64,000 nucleotides of DNA from Metellina segmentata. Its lineage: Eukaryota; Arthropoda; Arachnida; Araneae; Tetragnathidae. How positions within the stretch are numbered: the stretch's first letter is position 1; every line of letters starts with the position of its first letter. This document shows, piece by piece, positions 53,434 to 64,000 of this stretch. Location: contig OX375880.1 of assembly GCA_947359465.1 (NCBI GenBank), positions 12,904,120-12,968,119 of the forward strand. Reading direction: 5' to 3'. The position numbers and the translations under genes were made by a program. The notes under the pieces are model-generated. The model was not told the origin of the DNA. It did no database searches and saw only the letters and a list, made by a program, of their open reading frames with translations.

Positions 53434-54455
53434 TTATACATGTAACTCCATCAAATATGATCGCAATTGAAAAATTATATTTGTAATTTGGATTGATATC
53501 AATTAATTTTTAACATACACTAAAATTGGAAAATTGATTTTTCCATCTATTTTGGTGATAGTGAAAGTCCACTGTTTCCTTTCAATGATATGTGATGTAT
53601 TTCCTTTCAATGTTCGTGTGATACGCCCTAATAGCACCACTACTTTCATAACCATCAAAATTTCTCATGTGGTGTAATTGGTTTTAACAATGATCGGTAT
53701 TTGTACTTTTCTTTTTCTGAATAAATGAATGAATTCCACTTGCATCATCATCAAAACCATTTGCATAAGTTTCCATTATAGTGTACAGTCGAATTAGATT
53801 TGTCCAGATTTCAATTTATATTATCAATTATAATAGAAATGTCGATCTGTAATCACCTAAATTATTCAAATTTGTGTTTTTTTTTGCATCTTATTATGAA
53901 CTGTTCCTTACATTGCAGAACAGGAGATTTGATATTAGATTGAAATTTTAATTTTAATAAATCGAATTAGAATTCGTTACTTTTTTACTGTTTTTTCGCA
54001 CTTTGTAAGAATTATCTGAAAAGAATTCCGAGCTGTCAGTTCATAGAGTAGAATGGAATATGTTTGGGTTGAATTAAGTCATTTTTGGATTGGTTTTTGC
54101 GTTCTATTTTGATGTTCTTACTCGTACCACCACATTCTTATTACGTTCTGATGTTCGTTATTCGATTTATCCAGTAGAATCAGTTTTGTCCTTTTAATCA
54201 AGATATTCTGTTGAGATAAAATCAGATGTTCTGAAAGAATTTCGCTAAGGGTTTGAGAATGTTTGAACTTATATTTTTAACATGGACACATGCTCGCGCT
54301 TGTATGCATTATGTTATTATGTATGTATATGCATGCTTTTAAAAAGTGTATATGCTTTTATATGTGTATATGCATGCCTTTATGTGTGTTTGCATGTGAT
54401 TATTTCTATTTTTAAAATTATTATGGCGCTGAATATAATGGATGGCTTTTTATTT
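53434..54455. other. Unassigned
   Basis: No gene. The plus frame at 54282-54521 reads through the histone-type stem-loops and is a by-product. Confidence 0.35.
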
Positions 54456-54458
54456 GAT

Positions 54459-54474
54459 GGCCCTGAAAAGAGCC
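54459..54474 (-). terminator. Histone-type 3' stem-loop, distal copy
   Basis: Minus strand GGCTCTTTTCAGGGCC: a 6-bp stem (one G-U pair) with a TTTC loop, preceded by AAAAAAAC and followed by ATCAAATAA. This matches the metazoan histone mRNA stem-loop recognised by SLBP. Confidence 0.8.
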
Positions 54475-54491
54475 GTTTTTTTGTACACGAT

Positions 54492-54507
54492 GGCCCTGAA
54501 AAGGGCC
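54492..54507 (-). terminator. Histone-type 3' stem-loop, proximal copy
   Basis: Minus strand GGCCCTTTTCAGGGCC: a perfect 6-bp stem with a TTTC loop, preceded by AAAAAAAC and followed by ATCGTGTAC. It begins 71 nt beyond the stop of the 339-codon gene, within the usual histone 3' UTR range. The two stem-loops are 33 bp apart. Confidence 0.85.
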
Positions 54508-54577
54508 GTTTTTTTACATAAAGTTTTCAGATGATATTTCCTATACCTATTAATAGTGAAGGTTAGATATGTTACTA

Positions 54578-55597
54578 CTAACGAAAGCAACTGTATTTGT
54601 TTTTAAAAATTGTTTTCTTAATTCTTTTGAACAGTTTGTCTTTTTTCGGTTTGCGGTCTTTTCCATTCCTTGGTGGAGATGTTAAGTTTTCTGCTCTGGA
54701 CAGGAAAATCAAGTCCCAACTAGGGGCTTCAGTGCTGGTAGAATGTGTCCCTTCATCTTCATTTTCTTCTTTTATGCATGTCAAACTAGGAACGTACTGC
54801 ATTTTTTTCTTCCTCTTGCGCCATTTTTTGCGATGTTGAATATAAAATCGCTTATTCATCAAGAAGAAATCCGGGCCAGGTACTACTTTATCGCTTTCAG
54901 CGGTCCCCAAATATTCCAGCTCTATGCGTCTACGCCTGTATAGGCCTTCTAATCCAGGTAAAGATGTGCTCTTTCTTGGCGCAGTATATTTCGCACTTTT
55001 TGTTTTCACAGATGCATTCGAAGAATTTCCACTTGCAAATCCAAATCTTTTTGGCCCTTTGAAATTTTCCAATGTCTCTTGAATTTTGTTTAATTCCACG
55101 TAAGAGTTTGGTGAATCTCCAACGACAAAGATGTTTGCTTTTTTAGGTTCTGTAAGCGGATCCACATTCTTTCCTCTTTCATCAGATTTCATTGGAGTAT
55201 TAAGGGAATCTCCGCAAGCAAAAATATCAGTCTTTGTTTGTTTTTTAAATGCATGCACATTCTCATTTGTCCATTCAAGTACTTTTGAGGTCGATTGCTC
55301 CATTTCGAAGTTTTCGATCTCAACTTGAATCGACCCGTCCACTTTTAGGATATTTTTCACTGAACCAGTTTTGGAGTGTTTAATCTGTTTCTTTTCGGTC
55401 ACCATTGCTTCAATATTCCGATTTTTAGCTATGTCTGTATCAAACTCTTCTATATTTTCCCTGATGAAAGCCATGGTCAACATTAAGTATGCTGCCAGTG
55501 GTAAAATTGCTGTTACATTACCGACGATAATAATCTCGAAAAGTCCAAAAAACCAAGGACATAAGACCAGCCATCCAATAACAGCAGATTTATCCAT
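54578..55597 (-). CDS. Hypothetical membrane-anchored basic protein, intronless, 339 aa
   Basis: The best host-like gene here. Residues 5-45 are strongly hydrophobic (IGWLVLCPWFFGLFEIII, then TAILPLAAYLMLTMAFI) with only E21 and N27 between, giving a two-pass hairpin. The rest is hydrophilic. Three imperfect repeats lie 30-31 residues apart: DIFACGDSLNTPM (124-136), NIFVVGDSPNSYV (155-167) and FGFASGNSSNASV (185-197). Basic clusters follow at RRRRIELEYLG (221-231), HRKKWRKRKKKM (255-266) and the tail KPKKDKLFKRIKKTIFKNK. The start is chosen because it leads the hydrophobic hairpin and lies about 50 nt after the expected transcription start below a TATA motif. It ends 71 nt before tandem histone-type stem-loops. 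I recognise no family, and it is not a histone. Expression linked to DNA replication or the germ line is a guess from the 3' end. Confidence 0.75.
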   Translation of the reverse strand: MDKSAVIGWLVLCPWFFGLFEIIIVGNVTAILPLAAYLMLTMAFIRENIEEFDTDIAKNRNIEAMVTEKKQIKHSKTGSVKNILKVDGSIQVEIENFEMEQSTSKVLEWTNENVHAFKKQTKTDIFACGDSLNTPMKSDERGKNVDPLTEPKKANIFVVGDSPNSYVELNKIQETLENFKGPKRFGFASGNSSNASVKTKSAKYTAPRKSTSLPGLEGLYRRRRIELEYLGTAESDKVVPGPDFFLMNKRFYIQHRKKWRKRKKKMQYVPSLTCIKEENEDEGTHSTSTEAPSWDLIFLSRAENLTSPPRNGKDRKPKKDKLFKRIKKTIFKNKYSCFR

Positions 55598-55673
55598 GTT
55601 TAAATCGTTTTAGAAAGTCAAATAAGAAATCGCAATGTTTGTTATCACAAAAATTATTCGAATGTCTCATCTG

Positions 55674-55680
55674 ATTTATA
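55674..55680 (-). promoter_or_regulatory. TATA-type motif (TATAAAT) upstream of the 339-aa gene
   Basis: The minus strand reads GTTATAAATCAG about 77-83 nt before the ATG at 55597. Start of transcription would be expected near 55645-55650, leaving a short leader. TATA, no intron, short leader and a stem-loop 3' end together resemble a replication-dependent histone gene plan. Confidence 0.5.
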
Positions 55681-55699
55681 ACACTGGTTAAGGGATAAA

Positions 55700-57830
55700 G
55701 CATTGTTATGGGTGGGTAAATTGTTACATCTTTTCATTATTGCAGCAGTTAAATTCGCAACAGTGTAAGGCATTCATTTTTGGAGATATTTAAGAATTAA
55801 TGAAAGACGTAACAATTGATATTTAAATTCAATAGTTAGTTGGTTGTTAAAAATGAAACATAGATTCAATCTCATGAAGTTGAAATCTTTCTAAGTATAG
55901 TGATCTTCACACACACAAATATTATCAGGGCTTTTGTATGGTACGCATACAGATGATATGGGGGCTTTGCTAGTTTTTAATATTTTTAAATGGATATATT
56001 TAAAAAAAGTTCGAAAAATTACAACAATTGACGTTGATCAAATCGATTCTGTATGCAATAAAAATATGCGAAATTTAAGTATTCATCTGATAAAAGACAA
56101 ATAAATAGACAACCTAACATTTCAGTTTCAGTAGCAAGAAATCATCTAGTACTTTCCTCAATTATTCAATACCTTTCTATCAGATTCTTATGTGTGTTTC
56201 CTTCTCAATGTTTGAACAGCAGTCCATTGCTTTTTTAGAACGTGACATTTTTAACACGGTAGTCAATTATCTGACGTGGCACATTCAGTGATCTGTTTTG
56301 AATTTTCATTCTTCTAGACTCATAATCATATTTCAGACCAGATCTGTGTTTTGGAATTGAAGGATGGTATACACCGGGAACAGCAATTGCTTGTTGCACT
56401 GTGGGGACCCTTATCCAGCTTCTTAATTACTCCGACTTCTGCAAATAGGACAACTAATATTTACAGCAAAAGTGAAAATAAATCAAATATATTTATTCCG
56501 TTTGAATCACTGTGCAACAGAAAACTCGTGCATGACTCACTCTAAAGATAATGCTTAACACTTTTTTTTTCAAATCAGTCAATAGTTTCGTTCACGAGTC
56601 GAATTCAAAGTTACAGAAATATCCAAAACAAAAATCCATCGAAATTTTACTGATATTTTCTAAGAAAAATTACAACCTACAATCATCATCCATTAACCTA
56701 TAGCTTTTCATCACTGTAGATTTGCTACAGGAATTAAAAAGGGCTTCCAGTTTTGCTAATTACAATTCAGAAACTTTTAAAAATCAAAATAATAAGTAAG
56801 TGAAATCAATTCTGTAACAACTCGTAGCCTTGAACCACTTCTTCTGTATGAGAAAGTAAACCTGGGTATATTTTTAATTTTGCATGTATTAGCATTTTTT
56901 TACATAGCAGAGTAAACAGGCGCTGGATGAATAGAAGCACAGCAGATCATTGATGTTTTATTGACTTATATACTTACGTTTAGAGATAGAAAATGAGTAC
57001 TAAGCGAATATATTTTCATTTTCTCCTCAAGCATCATGTCTTCAAGTCTAGCGTTTCACATTTATAACAAGGTGTTTGGTTTGTTGAATCCCAATCTTTC
57101 AACATTTTGTTTCTGCTTGTCCACTATGCTAGAATCATAACTATGTGGTTCCCGTCTTCACACAATTTAAGTTGATTTTTGTATCCATTTGTTACTTGAT
57201 TTGAAGTTAAGTAATAGCACATTAAAAGGGAAAAAGTTTTTTTTTTAATTTTTATTTTTTTATTTTTTTAAAAACGGTTTTCGTTATTGAAAAGTAGTCT
57301 TAATTGTCGTGCTTTGAAATGGCTTCAATTTCAATGGATTCTAGAAAAGATTGTATATATTTCCCTAATAATTGCCAAAATACCGAAAGGAGGCAATTCT
57401 GATTTCAGACTTGCATGTGTATTTAGGATGTGTGAAACCCCTAACGGAACTCTGAATGACTTCTGTGCAACTAACTTAATCCGTTTATAAATTTTATATG
57501 AATATTTCAGATAACTCGTGGGCCCTGAATAAAGTTCGTACTATAAAGGTGTACCGGTTTATATCACCAAAATACAACACACTTTATTGTTTTATAGTAA
57601 TGAAACTGCATAGCAAGTATTCATAAATTAATATCTATACAATGAATAAGAATGTCTTTTCGATGACTCTGTAGCGGAGCGTTTCCTGTACGTATTCCAA
57701 ATGTGGTGTCACGGCTGATTTTTCAAGCATGATTTCAGCGCATCACTAATAAAAATTTCAGAGAAAGAATTCCTAATTGATCATGAAAGGTGATTGGTCA
57801 ACGAAAACGATATAAAACAGCGATAAACTT
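55700..57830. other. Unassigned AT-rich DNA
   Basis: No gene or repeat family recognised. The plus frames at 56351-56545 and 57287-57490 carry no domain. A/T homopolymer blocks lie at 57236-57270. Confidence 0.4.
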
Positions 57831-57834
57831 CACT

Positions 57835-58345
57835 TTAACACTTCCCTTCCGACCTCGCGCCAGCGCGTGACGTGACGTTAATGATAAAGATCTAATCACG
57901 CGCCAAACGCGTGGTACGGAGTGCTGTCTTAGTAGCCAGTCACGCTTTCGCGCGGTAAGAGCTGCTCCTCGACATTTTAATCTCCGCTTCAATTGGCATT
58001 ATATGTTAGGTGTTGGCGTGTTATTGGCGTGGAGTAAAGGTTGGAAGCTAGTTGTAAAGGTATTTGGTTTTGAATTGATAACTTTATTAGAGATATATTA
58101 AAAAAAAATCTTGTAATATGAGTTGTAGAGACGATAGTTCTGCAGGGCCTTCACGCTCCCAGAAAAGAAAAATGTAATATAAGCCTCTAACAGATGATGA
58201 AATTGCAAATTTATTGGCTGAGCTTTCGCCAATCTATTCTGATATATTGGCTTCTGGGAAAAACCCATTTCTACCGCGGGGCAATAACTATCAAAGCACC
58301 ATATCACCTTTGGCAGCGAACGTGAGCAGTCTTAATATGTATTAA
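57835..58345 (+). pseudogene. piggyBac-like element relic, left end and N-terminus
   Basis: TTAA (57835-57838) is followed by CACTTCCCTTCCGACCTCGC, the position and style of a piggyBac-type end, then a GC-rich subterminal region with CGCGCCA..ACGCGTGG words. A frame from 58118 reads MSCRDDSSAGPSRSQKRKM, stop, YKPLTDDEIANLLAEL and SPIYSDILASGKNPFLPRG, an acidic/Ser-rich start with an (L)T(D/N)(D/E)EI..LL segment as in piggyBac transposases. It stops at 58346 without a catalytic domain. No right end was found. Confidence 0.45.
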
Positions 58346-58349
58346 AATG

Positions 58350-59200
58350 AAACCATTTGGGCAGCAGAAATAAAATTTTCACATTGCGTCTGAATTTTGC
58401 TCTTTGTTTTCTCTAAAAATTTATCTATTAGTGCGGTAATTTTAGATTTCCGGCAGTAAAATAAACCATGATGCAAATACCTTAGCCGTTTTGTTCATTT
58501 ACATTTCAATTATCCTTGTTTTTAAACTTTATTACATGTAAAACTCTCACCATACGTCATGTTTTCGTCTACTTTCTAGCTTTCATGGTCTTCCTTGTCT
58601 ACTTTTCATGTCTTCTTTTTCTGATCTTGACAACATCGATAAGCGCTGTTTTAATCAAGCTAAAGTTTAGATGAAGCTAAGTATTTTAACAGCAATAGAA
58701 TTTCTGGATACATTAATCTCGACGGAATCTACCAATCTCTTATCGTAATTATGTCACGAAACTCCAATTATCATCAGTTTCGATAGATGGGACAGTTTGG
58801 AAAACTGATATGTACGAAGTGATGTCAGTTCGTCAGCAACGATGTTTGAACTCGGACTAATAAAACGTTCTAGTCATATCATGACTTAAGAAAAGACGAT
58901 ATTTTTACTTGTACTTTCTCGTTTGATTTTTCAAGACGAAACGTCAGTGAACATTATGCAAATATCCTTTAAAAATTAATTGCCCGTTGTGTTGCTCTTT
59001 GCTACATTAACTTCTACAACTTTAAAAATTATTTTCGTGTTGTTAAGCTTAGGACAGTACTAGATCTTTTCTTCTTAACATTTACACATCATCAGGTGAC
59101 AATTAATGAATATTGAAGCTATATTCATCGAATCATGAATTTATATTCCTAAAGATAAATTTAATGTATTAAAACTAATATTGAATTTTCAAAATATTTT
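58350..59200. other. Unassigned
   Basis: A short SINE-like scrap, TTGCCCGTTGTGTTGCTC, lies near 58980. Otherwise nothing recognised. Confidence 0.35.
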
Positions 59201-59205
59201 GATCG

Positions 59206-60150
59206 AATTTTCTTTATATATTTTTCATATGGCCAAAGCTTTGTAAAAATAACCAAAATCAACTGATTAGTCGCGATAAAGTTTAAATTTAATTATTTTT
59301 CCTCCGTCAAAAGTCAAGTTAAAATTTACTACTATAAGTTAATTTAAATATTTTGTAAATTCTCTTTATATTTTTTCATATGGCCAAAGCTTTGTAAAAA
59401 TAACCAAAATCAACTGATTAGTCGCGATAAAGTTTAAATTTAATTATTTTTCCCCCGTCCAAAGTCAAGTTAAAATTTACTACTATAAGTTAATTTAAAT
59501 ATTTTGTAAATTCTGTTTATATTTTTTCATATGGCCAAAGCTTTGTAAAAATAACCAAAATCAACTGATTAGTCGCGATAAAGTTTAAATTTAATTATTT
59601 TTCCCCCGTCCAAAGTCAAGTTAAAATTTACTACTATAAGTTAATTCAAATATTTTGTAAATTCTGTTTATATTTTTTCATATGGTCAAAGCTTTGTAAA
59701 AATAACCAAAATCAACTGATTAGTCGGGAAAAAGTTTAAATTTAATTATTTTTCCTCCGTCAAAAGTCAAGTTAAAATTTACTACTATAAGTTAATTTAA
59801 ATATTTTGTAAATTCTGTTTATATTTTTTCATATGGCCAAAGCTTTGTAAAAATAACCAAAATCAACTGATTAGTCGCGATAAAGTTTAAATTTAATTAT
59901 TTTTCCCCCGTCCAAAGTCAAGTTAAAATTTACTACTATAAGTTAATTCAAATATTTTGTAAATTCTGTTTATATTTTTTCATATGGTCAAAGCTTTGTA
60001 AAAATAACCAAAATCAACTGATTAGTCGAGATAAAGTTTAAATTTAATTATTTTTCCCCCGTCCAAAGTCAAGTTAAAATTTACTACTATAAGTTAATTT
60101 AAATATTTTGTAAATTCTCTTTATATTTTTTTCATATGGCCAAAGAAAAA
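59206..60150. repeat. 151-bp tandem repeat array, six units plus part of a seventh
   Basis: CATATGG(C/T)CAAAGCTTTG starts units at 59226, 59377, 59528, 59679, 59830 and 59981, then a partial unit at 60133 (152 bp on). Variable sites: GGCC/GGTC after CATAT, CCTCCGTCAAAAG/CCCCCGTCCAAAG, and AATTTAAAT/AATTCAAAT. Units 3 and 5 share one haplotype and are each followed by a GGTC unit, hinting at a 302-bp two-unit duplication. Confidence 0.95.
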
Positions 60151-60422
60151 ATTTGAATTTTTTACTCCATCTTTTACGGTCTAAGAGATAAAAAAAAAAG
60201 AACTGTGACTCTAGTTAAGATTTATCGTCTGACTGGATAATCATTCATCGCGCATAAACAAAGCGGAAACTAAAAAATTAATTTTCTTCGCGTTCTGTCG
60301 GATGAAAAAAACTTGGTATGGTTCCAAACTCTGACTGCAAGGTCAAGTGGGTAGAAAAAGTCCTCCGCGTTTGAAGAACCAGGTATAGAATAAAACTATT
60401 AAATTCATTTAAAAATCTTCTA
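60151..60422. other. Unassigned flank of the array
   Basis: Possibly internal to the Helitron-like element whose 5' end follows at 60582. No gene. Confidence 0.3.
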
Positions 60423-60582
60423 GATTAAATTTTAAAAATTCGCCGCGACCCAAAAATTTCAAACATTTGGGACTACCTGTGTGCCAAATCTCATTAATGT
60501 AAGTGCCATAGAATCGTCAGGATTTTGTGGCAGCGAAAAAAAAACCAGACAGACAGACAAACACTTCCTTTTATAATTTTAG
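60423..60582 (-). repeat. Candidate Helitron 5' end (family H), copy 3
   Basis: The minus strand starts A|TCTAAAATTATAAAAGG, then AAGTGTTTGTCTGTCTGTCT. It shares ATTAAATTTTAAAAATTC, ACTACCTGTGTGCCAAAT and GCCATAGAATCGTCAGGA with the copies at 24655 and 45063. If the element extends left it could contain the 151-bp array. The 3' end was not found. Confidence 0.5.
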
Positions 60583-61650
60583 ATATAAAACTGGTTCTTT
60601 ACTCAAATCAGCTGCATTTTAGTCAACATTCAGTCGAGAATCGACAAATTATGAAGATCATTATATGTTATTTATTGTTTTTAAAAATCCATTTTCTGTA
60701 GCTTCTCAGATTTTTCGTATTAATGACAAAATATCTGTCTTGTTGAGGCTTTTTCAAATACTAAATTAGTGACAGGGGTAATAACGTCGTTTTTCTTTCA
60801 ATGGATCGCTTACTAGAGACAGGATCCTTAAAAAACATCATAAATTTTACCAAGCCAATTGGAATAGCCGTGGAGTAATCAACATCTAAGAGCTATGTGC
60901 TCGTTTTGGTTTTATTCGATGTTTGAGGGGACACAGAACCCCATATATATTAAGATGTTTAGTTCTTCTATTAAAAAAAAAAAGTGAACCGTATTAAGTT
61001 ACAAAAATATAAAGTCATGACTGCAGACTAAAACAAACCTTCCAAAGGAAGAGAAATAAACAAATTTTTAGTATTTATTTGCACTTCAGTGTTTCATTAA
61101 TTTTTCATTTTTTTTAAATAAAGAAAAGAAGTTTATTAAATAATCTTAAAAAAGTAAAAATTTATTTTACACTTCGTTTTAGTGCCGAAAACAGTAATTT
61201 TTGTTTACAGATGAATTTTCAACTATATAATTAATATAACATAAATTGTAAACTAAACAAAAAAATGTTGAGAATTGTTTGTTGTTTATAATTCGTTGGT
61301 TTTGCTTCTTCTCAGGCATATAAAACTATTTGCCTTGTCCATTTTGTACATCTGGTCCTGCAATCTGTTGACTCTGTCGTTCTTGTATCAAAATGGTTAA
61401 ACTCTCATTTTACTATATTTTAAAATCTTAAAAAATTAGAGAATCCCCAAAAATAAAATTTTACTATTCACGTATAAGATTTTGCATTGTTGGATTTTTT
61501 AAAGTTTAACAGCATTTTGTTTTAAAAAACCCCTCAATGAATATTTTTAGATGCAATATCCTATTTAAACTTTTTACTGAATTTATGCTGCTGTTAAATA
61601 CAGATAATATTCATATTACTTTTAAATTGAAGTGCAGAAAAAGATAGAGG
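60583..61650. other. Unassigned AT-rich DNA
   Basis: No gene seen. May hold the left part of the hAT element below; no CAG-type end with a duplication was found. Confidence 0.35.
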
Positions 61651-61659
61651 TGTTACTGC

Positions 61660-63024
<1,365 letters not shown>

Positions 63025-63170
63025 TAGCTCAGGAGTTGACCTCGTTATCAGACTATGGTTAAAAATCTCGAGTCGTTGTCCTTGGATCTTTTCCTTCGAA
63101 ACTTACCGCCGACTGTCGCCAATAGCCCGTTTAGTTGCATCTGGATGGAGTTAATTTTAACCACCTATCT
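63025..63170 (+). repeat. SINE body fragment
   Basis: GCTCAGGAGTTGACCTCGTT, GTTGTCCTTGGATCTTTTCC, GACTGTCGCCAATAGCCCG. Head missing and tail diverged. Confidence 0.65.
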
Positions 63171-63560
63171 ACCACGAAAATCGACCAGAATACCGATCTT
63201 TGTGTCGTTGCTTCAAAGTATTCACCAACTCTTTAGCTTTTAAGCAATATATATATACCAAATTCTTGTAAATATTCGAAATATGTTTCTAGTTACATAG
63301 GTTTTTCGCTTTATGTGCGACGTTAAGTAAAAATACGGAATGCCTTGTTTCTGGATAAGTTTGATTTGAATTCCGACTGCAGCAAATCATCCGTATATAC
63401 AGAATCATCATTTGTAATTTCAGGGTGTGGTGAAGATGCAGTTTCTGAGTCATGGTTGTCGCTAAGTAAATTTTCTCGCCAATTGAAGATGGCGGCCATC
63501 TTGGCGATTCGATTTGTTCCATATAGAAGTGAAAATGAGGAATGCACAAATAAATCCAAC
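63171..63560. other. Unassigned, with a YY1-like palindrome
   Basis: AAGATGGCGGCCATCTT (63487-63503) is a perfect 17-bp palindrome holding two overlapping YY1/Pho cores. The small overlapping frames here (63289-63563, both strands) show no domain. Confidence 0.4.
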
Positions 63561-64000
63561 TAACGGAATAATTAATGAAAATTAATTCCGATTAATTTAA
63601 TTTTAATTCAATTAATTAATTATTCCCGTTCATTTCCGTATTTTAACCAATTATAGAACGAAATTTCATTGCCATGGAACGAGCTTTTCCGGCCTGGGTT
63701 GTCTTAAAGCTGGATTCAAATACCGAGTTTTCATATTTGCCAATAAATCTCCATTGCCTCGGATACTACGTCTTACAGGGCACAAAGATCAGAGCAGATA
63801 ATGAGCACTTTCGCAATATGATCTTTTGCAGGAATGGCCTCTGGAGTTGGATCTGTGTGGAAGCCGACACTGAACGGGAAAGGGCATTGGACTGCATAGC
63901 CTGGTAGACCAAGCCAACGGTCTATTTCCGAAGACCAGGCATCCGAGATTCATACGGTCAGGCCAGACTATATTACTATATGGATTGAATAAGAACCAGA
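63561..64000. other. AT-palindromic patch and an unrecognised short frame
   Basis: AATTAATGAAAATTAATTCC and TTAATTCAATTAATTAATTA words repeat at 63565-63625. A 77-codon plus frame follows (63674-63907, MERAFPAWVVLKLDSNTEFS ... NGLWSWICVEADTERE). It has no in-frame stop over 230 bp and exon-like composition but no domain I recognise, so it may be part of a gene or element running past the window edge. Confidence 0.3.

Noticed and set aside
54282..54521. 79-codon plus-strand frame with GPEK repeats
   Set aside because: The repeats are the complement of the two histone-type stem-loops; the frame is a by-product.
57798..57992. 64-codon minus frame
   Set aside because: Lies in the GC-rich subterminal region of the piggyBac-like relic; no domain.
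59206..60150. CRISPR-like array
   Set aside because: Whole 151-bp units repeat without unique spacers, and this is animal nuclear DNA.

Overview
Repeat-dominated, AT-rich nuclear DNA of an animal. Dozens of tRNA-derived SINE copies, BEL/Pao and Ty3/Gypsy retrotransposons, non-LTR 3' ends and mariner/Tc1, hAT, PIF, piggyBac and Helitron-like DNA transposons point to an arthropod, possibly an arachnid. That placement is inference; no conserved host gene pins the taxon. There are no rRNA genes, no functional tRNA genes and no CRISPR array.

Layout. 0-6.8 kb: AT-rich low complexity, a PIF/Harbinger relic, a small Helitron-like element, a broken BEL/Pao pol (RNase H and integrase) and a Gypsy gag relic. 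7-22 kb: SINE-rich DNA with two head types on one shared body, including head-to-tail dimers, plus a LINE 3' end, a GC-rich MITE, a second Helitron-like element and a decayed mariner. 22-32 kb: mostly unassigned, with LINE fragments and two hAT-type elements. 32.7-42.0 kb: the standout, described below. 42-50.6 kb: Tc1-type elements, SINEs of several families and AT-rich DNA. 51.5-53.4 kb: a palindromic 43-bp minisatellite and an 806-bp MITE. 54.4-55.7 kb: the one convincing host-like gene. 57.8-63.2 kb: a piggyBac relic, a 151-bp tandem array and a hAT transposase pseudogene split by a SINE.

The 9,246-bp element at 32,716-41,961 has hAT-type ends (CAGTGATT...CACTG) and a perfect 8-bp target duplication (ATCTAATT). 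It has no transposase. Inside is a broken giant palindrome: two inverted arms of about 3-4 kb around a loop of about 0.84 kb. The cargo is a BIR+RING inhibitor-of-apoptosis-like gene (frameshifted), an AlkB/ALKBH2-like dioxygenase (C-terminally truncated, right arm only) and a small protein of unknown family present in both arms (exonuclease-like at most). This looks like a cargo-bearing, non-autonomous hAT element whose inner part duplicated in inverted orientation. A viral source for the cargo is possible but not shown.

The second unusual locus is an intronless 339-codon minus-strand gene (54,578-55,597). A TATA motif lies about 80 bp upstream of its ATG, and two tandem histone-type 3' stem-loops begin 71 bp past its stop. 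The product is not a histone: it has an N-terminal membrane hairpin and a basic tail. If real, this is a non-histone mRNA using histone-style 3' processing.
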